Positions 59,375 to 64,000 of a stretch of 64,000 nt of DNA are shown here, in pieces. Positions within the stretch are counted from its first letter, which is position 1; each line of letters starts with the position of its first letter. Made by a program: the position numbers and the translations under genes. The notes under the pieces are model-generated. The model had not been told where the DNA came from. It saw nothing but the letters and a program-made list of their open reading frames with translations, and ran no database searches. The stretch spans positions 1-64,000 of the forward strand of contig NZ_BSDC01000003.1 in assembly GCF_030268045.1 (NCBI RefSeq), read 5' to 3'. The stretch comes from Geothrix edaphica (lineage in GTDB: Bacteria > Acidobacteriota > Holophagae > Holophagales > Holophagaceae).

Positions 59375-62300
59375 ATGCGGCTTCCGTCTCGGATCTTGCT
59401 CCTGGCGGCCTTCCTGGCCGGGGCGGGCGTCTCCCTGCACGCCCAGGGCCCCAAGCCGGCCTGCGCCGCCTGCCACGAACCGGCCGCCAGGCTGAGCGCC
59501 TCGCCCACCGCCCACAAGCCCCTCCGGGAGGGTCACTGCAAGTGGTGCCACCTGGAGCACGGGAAGGCCAATACCAACGTCCTGCATGCCTCCGGCGGCC
59601 GGGACCTGTGCCAGATCTGCCACCCGGCGTTCAAGCCCGCCGTGGGGGAGCGAGCCGCCCACCAGTTCGCCGGGAAGCGCGAATGCCTGGCCTGCCACGC
59701 AGCCCACGACAGCGGGCGCAAGGGCCTGCTCCCGAAGCCCGCTCAGGAGCTCTGCCTCTCCTGCCACGAGGCCGTCAGGGCGCGGCTCGGCCAGGCCCAT
59801 GCCCACAGCGCCGCCAAGGACGACTGCCTCGCCTGCCACCAGCCCCACCCATCCTCGACCAGCTTCCTGCTCAAGGAGAAGCCGGCGGAGCTGTGCGCGA
59901 CCTGCCACGACCTCGAGGCTCTGAAGGCGCCACACACGGGCATATCCCTGAAACCCTCAGGCTGCCTCTCCTGCCACGATCCCCATGGCTCGGCCGAGAA
60001 GGGCATGCTCCGGGACCGGCAGCACGCCCCCTTCTCCACCCGTGACTGCTCGAACTGCCACCAGGCCACCAAGGGCGGGAGTGCGCCCCTGGTCGAGCCG
60101 CCGCCAGCCCTCTGCCTGACCTGCCACGAGGCTCTCCCCGCCACCGACCATCCCCATGCCCCGGTGAAGGCCGGCAGCTGTCTCGACTGCCACGCCGCGC
60201 ACGCCTCGAACACCAAGGGCCTGCTCCAGAAGCCGGTCCCGGGCCTCTGCTCCGACTGCCACGCGAACCCCGCCAAGGAAGGTGACTCCCTCCATCCACC
60301 CTTCGAGGGGGGAACCTGCGGCGACTGCCACAAGCCTCACAGCTCGAAGGAGCAGAACCTCCTGACGGCGCCCCCGAAGCAGCTCTGCCTGACCTGCCAC
60401 GACGGTCTGCTCAAGGCCGCAGTCACCCACGCCCCCGCGAAAGCAGGCGACTGCCTGGCCTGCCACGGTGCCCACCTGGCCCCCAATGAGCATGTGCTGA
60501 AGGATACCCCCGAGAAGCTCTGCCAAGCTTGCCACCAGGACAAGGCGGCGACGCGGGTCCCCCATTTCCCCGTCAAAGAAGGCCGGTGCGGTGCCTGCCA
60601 TGCCCCCCATGCCGCCGACCGGCCGGGCTTGCTGAGGAAGGGCGAATTCGAGCTCTGCGGGGCCTGCCACAGAACCATCGTGGAACGGACGGTACTGCAC
60701 GCACCCGTGAAACAGGGTCAGTGCAGCGCCTGCCACCTGCCCCATGGCGGCCCCGATCCCCGGCTGCTGAAACAAGAGACGGAGAAGCTCTGCGCCAGCT
60801 GCCACGGCGAGCTCACCGGCAAAGGGCACGACCACCAGGCCCTAAAGAACAAGGCCTCCTGCCTCGCCTGCCACGACCCGCACGGTGGTAGCGTTCCCAA
60901 GCTGCTGACCCTGGCCCAGCCTGACCTCTGCTACCGGTGCCATGAGCGGAAGGACACCTTCCAGGTCGGACACGCCCCGGTGGAATCGGGTGCCTGCTCC
61001 ACCTGCCACGGCCCACACTCAGAGAAGGGCCCGTCCCTGCTGCGGACCCCCACCGCATCGGAAACCTGCCTCACCTGCCATGAGCTGGGCGGCAAGGCCT
61101 TCACGGAAAAGCACAAGGGCGCCACGCTGGCCGGCGCAAACTGCGTCGGCTGCCACGAATCCCACGCCTCGATGCAGAAGGGCCTCATCCTTCCCAACAT
61201 CCATCCCCCCTTCCTGGATGGCTGCGATTCCTGCCACACCACGCCGAACCAGCGCGGCGGCCTGGACCTGAGCGAACCGGTCCCGGGACTATGCCTCAAC
61301 TGCCACGAGGGCGCCAAGCCCAAGGAAGGTCTGACCGCGCACAACCCCTTCCGGGAAGGCCAGTGCCTAGCCTGCCATGGGCCCCACGCCTCGCGGTCCG
61401 AAGCGCTCCTGAACCGGCCCCAGAGTGGGACCTGCCTCACCTGCCACCCGACCCCGGAAGTCCCCAAGGGCGGCTGGGGGCACAAGCCCGTCCTCGAGAA
61501 CGCCTGCCGGACCTGCCACGCTCCCCACCAGTCCGAAGAGAAGGCCCTGCTCAGCGCCAAGCCAGCGGCCCTGTGCGTGACCTGCCACACCTCCATCGAG
61601 GAGAAGCTCAAGGCCAAACACCCCCATGCCCCTGCCGCCTCGGGGGACTGCCTGAGCTGCCACACGGCCCACACGGGCAAATTCGACCACGGGCTCGTCT
61701 CCCCGGTGGAGGAGCTGTGCGTGGGCTGTCATGTTGAGGCGGACCTGCAGCCCAAGCACAAGGGCTACGCGGTGGGCGCGAAGCAGTGCATCACCTGCCA
61801 CGATCCCCACGGCTCCGACAGTGGCGGCATGCTGAAGGGCAAGGGCCACCCCCCGGTGGCCGAAGGGGCCTGCGACACCTGCCATGCCGGACCCACGCCC
61901 GACAAGCCCTTCGGCCTGAACACTCCCCTGCCCGACCTCTGCTTCATGTGCCACGACAAAGTCGCCGCCGCCGCCAAGATGGCCTTCCCGCACCCCCCGG
62001 TGGTCAACGGGGAGTGTATGACCTGCCACGCACCCCACGCCTCCCAGTTGCCCTCGCTGCTGGCCGGCAATCCCAAGGACCTCTGCCTCCAGTGCCATGA
62101 CGGCCTGCAGAAGCAGGCCGAGCAGGCCGCCTCGCGGCACCAGCCCGTGATGGCGGGCCAGTGCGCCACCTGCCACACTTCCCACGGCGGCGAGTCCAAG
62201 GGTTTCCCCAAGGGCGACATCCAGAAGACCTGCCTCAGCTGCCACAAGGACAAGAGCGGGAATCATCCCCAGGCCAACCACCCCACGGGCGGCGTCACCA

Positions 62301-62401
62301 ACCCCTCCACTGGCAAGCCCCTGACCTGCCTCTCCTGCCACCAGCCACATTTCTCCAATGAACCCAACCTGCTCTACGTGGGCTGCACCAACTGCCACTA
62401 A
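59375..62401 (+). CDS. Secreted 42-haem cytochrome c
   Basis: The 1008-residue product has a signal peptide (MRLPSRILLLAAFLAGAGVSLHAQ) and 42 CXXCH motifs by my count, about one haem per 24 residues. They come in pairs (CxxCH ... LL ... CxxCH; typical CLTCHEAL, CLACHxPH) of the paired-CXXCH type, repeated with His-rich spacers (HAPVKAGxC), which supply distal ligands. There is no membrane anchor after the signal peptide. This suits a long electron-conducting cytochrome in the periplasm or outside the cell. It stands between a small tetrahaem cytochrome and an NrfJ-like lipoprotein. The exact partners and final acceptor are not shown. Confidence 0.93.
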   Translation: MRLPSRILLLAAFLAGAGVSLHAQGPKPACAACHEPAARLSASPTAHKPLREGHCKWCHLEHGKANTNVLHASGGRDLCQICHPAFKPAVGERAAHQFAGKRECLACHAAHDSGRKGLLPKPAQELCLSCHEAVRARLGQAHAHSAAKDDCLACHQPHPSSTSFLLKEKPAELCATCHDLEALKAPHTGISLKPSGCLSCHDPHGSAEKGMLRDRQHAPFSTRDCSNCHQATKGGSAPLVEPPPALCLTCHEALPATDHPHAPVKAGSCLDCHAAHASNTKGLLQKPVPGLCSDCHANPAKEGDSLHPPFEGGTCGDCHKPHSSKEQNLLTAPPKQLCLTCHDGLLKAAVTHAPAKAGDCLACHGAHLAPNEHVLKDTPEKLCQACHQDKAATRVPHFPVKEGRCGACHAPHAADRPGLLRKGEFELCGACHRTIVERTVLHAPVKQGQCSACHLPHGGPDPRLLKQETEKLCASCHGELTGKGHDHQALKNKASCLACHDPHGGSVPKLLTLAQPDLCYRCHERKDTFQVGHAPVESGACSTCHGPHSEKGPSLLRTPTASETCLTCHELGGKAFTEKHKGATLAGANCVGCHESHASMQKGLILPNIHPPFLDGCDSCHTTPNQRGGLDLSEPVPGLCLNCHEGAKPKEGLTAHNPFREGQCLACHGPHASRSEALLNRPQSGTCLTCHPTPEVPKGGWGHKPVLENACRTCHAPHQSEEKALLSAKPAALCVTCHTSIEEKLKAKHPHAPAASGDCLSCHTAHTGKFDHGLVSPVEELCVGCHVEADLQPKHKGYAVGAKQCITCHDPHGSDSGGMLKGKGHPPVAEGACDTCHAGPTPDKPFGLNTPLPDLCFMCHDKVAAAAKMAFPHPPVVNGECMTCHAPHASQLPSLLAGNPKDLCLQCHDGLQKQAEQAASRHQPVMAGQCATCHTSHGGESKGFPKGDIQKTCLSCHKDKSGNHPQANHPTGGVTNPSTGKPLTCLSCHQPHFSNEPNLLYVGCTNCH

Positions 62402-62469
62402 CACGCCGGAGCGGGGCCCATCCCAGGCTCCGCTCCCTCCCCACAAACCCTGAACCCATGAGGTCCCAC

Positions 62470-62847
62470 ATGAACCGAACCCTGATCCTCCTGTCCTTGC
62501 CCCTGACGCTGGGCATCCTCGCCTGCCGCCGCGACGTTGCCCCTCAGGCGACGGAAGCTGCCCCCCAGGCCTCCGCTCAGGCCGCTCAGGCTGTCGGCTC
62601 CACCGCATCCGGGGTCGTGCTCGAGACGATGGACGCCAGCAATTACACTTATGTCCGCTTCAAGGTTCCCAGCGGCGAGCTGTGGGCGGCAGGCCCGCAG
62701 ACCCAGGTGGCGGTCGGCGACAAGATCGAGGTATCGCTGGAGATGCCCATGGCGCAGTTCCACAGCGCCACGCTGAACCGGACCTTCCCCGCCATCTACT
62801 TCACTTCCCGCATCGTCAAGCAGCCTGCCACACCCGCAGCCCACTGA
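62470..62847 (+). CDS. NrfJ-like lipoprotein
   Basis: The 125-residue product has a lipoprotein signal (lipobox LGILAC, cysteine about 19), an Ala/Gln-rich linker and a small beta domain: GVVLETMDASNYTYVRFKVPSG, AVGDKIEVSLEMPMAQFHSATLNRTF, IYFTSRI. The pattern (ETMDASNYTY, GMPMxxFHSxTLNRTF) matches NrfJ-type proteins found beside multihaem cytochromes and nitrite reductase genes. Its role is not established. GAGGT lies seven bases before ATG 62470. It follows the 42-haem gene by 68 bases. Confidence 0.8.
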   Translation: MNRTLILLSLPLTLGILACRRDVAPQATEAAPQASAQAAQAVGSTASGVVLETMDASNYTYVRFKVPSGELWAAGPQTQVAVGDKIEVSLEMPMAQFHSATLNRTFPAIYFTSRIVKQPATPAAH

Positions 62848-62875
62848 TCCTGCGGAACCGTTCCCGGTTTCGACG

Positions 62876-62906
62876 CCGCCCGCCCCGATCCATGAGGGGC
62901 GGGCGG
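62876..62906. terminator. Terminator between convergent NrfJ-like and cytochrome genes
   Basis: CCGCCCGCCCC-GATCCATGA-GGGGCGGGCGG has an 11-bp stem, followed by TTCTTA on the plus strand. It lies between two convergent genes and likely serves both. Confidence 0.75.
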
Positions 62907-62909
62907 TTC

Positions 62910-63719
62910 TTACATGAGGTGGCAGCTCAGGCAGAGCGCGGAACCCTGCGTGGTGACCCTGAGGAAAGGCGCCGTGCCGCCGGCGCTCCCGTAGTTGTGG
63001 GGGTCATGGCAGGAACCGCACTGGACCTTGCCCCCGGAGACGTTGGACGGATAGAGGCGCACGCCGACGAGTTCGGTGGGATGCCGCAGGGACTTGTTCA
63101 GGTCGTCGCGGTAGGTCATGGAGATGGGATGGACGCCTGTCAGGTCGTGCCCGATCGTGTTCGCCCCCTGCATCAGGCCCGTGCCGGGGTTCACGCCCCC
63201 GCCCTGAGCCTGCGAGTAGTCCCCATTCCCTCCGCCGGGAGGGGCCTCGTGGAGGGCTCCCATGGCCAGGGTCCCGTCGTGGCAGGAGAGACAGGCCAGG
63301 CTCGGCCCGAGGGGCTGTGGGTCCACAACCCCCTTCATGGTGGCGTTGGAGTACATCAGGAACTGCGTGGTGGTGGTCTCGTGGTTCCAGATGGGGATGG
63401 CTTGGTTGATGCCCGAGACGGCCTGGTGCGGGGTATGGCAGAAGGTGCAGGTCTCGGTGCTGTGGGTGACCTTGTAGGGCCCCGTGGCGCTGAGGTCGTG
63501 GGCCGTGCCGACCAGCCCGCGGACCGGGATCGCTCCCGCAGCGAGGGTGGGTTCCTGGAGGGCCGACACGGCCATCACCGCCAGCCTCGCCACCAGGGTG
63601 AGCGCCGCCATGCACGCCGTCGACCAGATGAGCTTCCGCTCGTTCGGGTCGTACCACCGCCGCCCCCGCCAGCGCAGCGAGAACTTTCGGCGGGTATAGG
63701 CTGGATGGCTCTTTCTCAT
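62910..63719 (-). CDS. Membrane-anchored tetrahaem cytochrome c
   Basis: The 269-residue product starts with a basic stretch and a membrane segment (about 33-52: LIWSTACMAALTLVARLAVM), and four haem motifs follow: CTFCH, CLSCH, CGSCH and CLSCH. The TAHDLSATGPYKVTHSTETC and GHDLTGVHPISMTYRDD segments are typical of doubled-CXXCH cytochromes. It is probably anchored in the inner membrane, with haems in the periplasm, passing electrons from quinol to the soluble cytochromes. GAGG lies eight bases before ATG 63719; the open frame beyond is discarded. Confidence 0.88.
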   Translation of the reverse strand: MRKSHPAYTRRKFSLRWRGRRWYDPNERKLIWSTACMAALTLVARLAVMAVSALQEPTLAAGAIPVRGLVGTAHDLSATGPYKVTHSTETCTFCHTPHQAVSGINQAIPIWNHETTTTQFLMYSNATMKGVVDPQPLGPSLACLSCHDGTLAMGALHEAPPGGGNGDYSQAQGGGVNPGTGLMQGANTIGHDLTGVHPISMTYRDDLNKSLRHPTELVGVRLYPSNVSGGKVQCGSCHDPHNYGSAGGTAPFLRVTTQGSALCLSCHLM

Positions 63720-63892
63720 GGCGTTCGCCTCGGGGCCGATTGCCGTTCTTACGGCCACCAGAGGCGCAGGCTTGAGCCTGAACCGCGCGGGCCCGGCGGC
63801 CGGTCCGCGCACTCCCGGAGGATGGGCAGACTCTCCCCAAGGATCCAGCGTGAACCGGCAGATTTCGCCGCGCTCTGCCTGCAGGCGCCCGC

Positions 63893-64000
63893 TCAGTCCA
63901 GCAGGATCTCGGGAGGCGCGGCCAGGGTCTTCCGGGACTTCAGCTTGGTGGCGGCGCCATGGGCCTCCATGGGGCACCAGTCGTCCGTGTACCCCTCGCC
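63893..64000 (-). CDS. C-terminal fragment of a protein cut by the window edge
   Basis: A frame reads in from the right edge and ends at 63893-63895. Only 35 residues are visible (ending TLAAPPEILLD). They include a YTDDWCP segment, with one cysteine. I cannot name it. The stop lies 174 bases upstream of the tetrahaem cytochrome start, on the same strand, so it may be part of the same unit. Confidence 0.55.
   Translation of the reverse strand, partial: GEGYTDDWCPMEAHGAATKLKSRKTLAAPPEILLD

Noticed and set aside
63720-63892. Extension of the tetrahaem cytochrome upstream to 63977
   Set aside because: The extra part has Pro/Arg-rich sequence without a signal and overlaps the C-terminal part of the next gene in another frame; ATG 63719 has a ribosome-binding site.

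Overview
The window is high-GC bacterial DNA with tightly packed genes and many ATGA/GTGA stop-start overlaps. I infer an acidobacterium of the Holophaga/Geothrix type. The reasons are a TonB-dependent receptor with an N-terminal carboxypeptidase-regulatory-like domain, several exported multihaem cytochromes c (one with 42 CXXCH motifs), an outer-membrane LPS assembly gene, and a heterogeneous mix of housekeeping genes. This assignment is inference from gene content, not from a marker-gene comparison. I saw no rRNA, tRNA, CRISPR array, insertion sequence or phage gene.

Layout. 1-12.5 kb is housekeeping: trmFO, a membrane-anchored unknown, a FlgM-like protein, prmC, a two-subunit class I fumarase, hpt-lptE-holA, an ECF sigma/anti-sigma/Spy-like operon, and rnj-rsmA. 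12.5-20.4 kb is a minor-pilin operon (FimT-, PilV-, PilW-, PilX-like, PilY1) that looks visibly richer in A/T than its surroundings and is closed by a strong terminator. 20.4-38.9 kb holds priA, tsaD-gatC, a TonB receptor, a zinc-ribbon protein with a Gly/Asp/Trp tail, anmK with a transglutaminase-like membrane protein, a stomatin-like protein, an outer-membrane barrel, a metallo-hydrolase, uvrC, scpA and lipA.

38.97-43.6 kb is the most unusual operon. It encodes a four-cluster ferredoxin-like protein, an NrfD/HybB-type membrane quinol subunit, a histidine kinase whose periplasmic domain carries haem-type cysteine motifs, and a membrane-anchored response regulator that ends in a GcvH-like domain instead of a DNA-binding domain. 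No catalytic subunit is present. It reads as a respiratory electron-transfer module with its own redox-sensing two-component pair. lipA lies tail-to-tail with it.

44-54 kb has groES-groEL under a CIRCE operator, a coiled-coil zinc-ribbon protein, a YggS-type PLP protein, and a Bat-type operon (DUF4139, DUF58, BatA, BatB-TPR) without a visible MoxR ATPase. 54-58.6 kb has a thioredoxin-like protein, a YbgC-type thioesterase with a 67-bp duplication of its 5' end, a GAF protein, cysS and a phosphate-binding-type periplasmic protein. 58.8-63.7 kb is a cytochrome cluster: a small tetrahaem cytochrome, the 42-haem cytochrome, an NrfJ-like lipoprotein and, opposite, a membrane-anchored tetrahaem cytochrome. 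Together with the NrfD operon this suggests an organism that moves electrons from quinol across the periplasm, perhaps to outside acceptors.

Four families of short, low-complexity inverted repeats sit between genes (34.1, 37.9-38.0, 43.9, 47.6, 48.1 and 53.9 kb).
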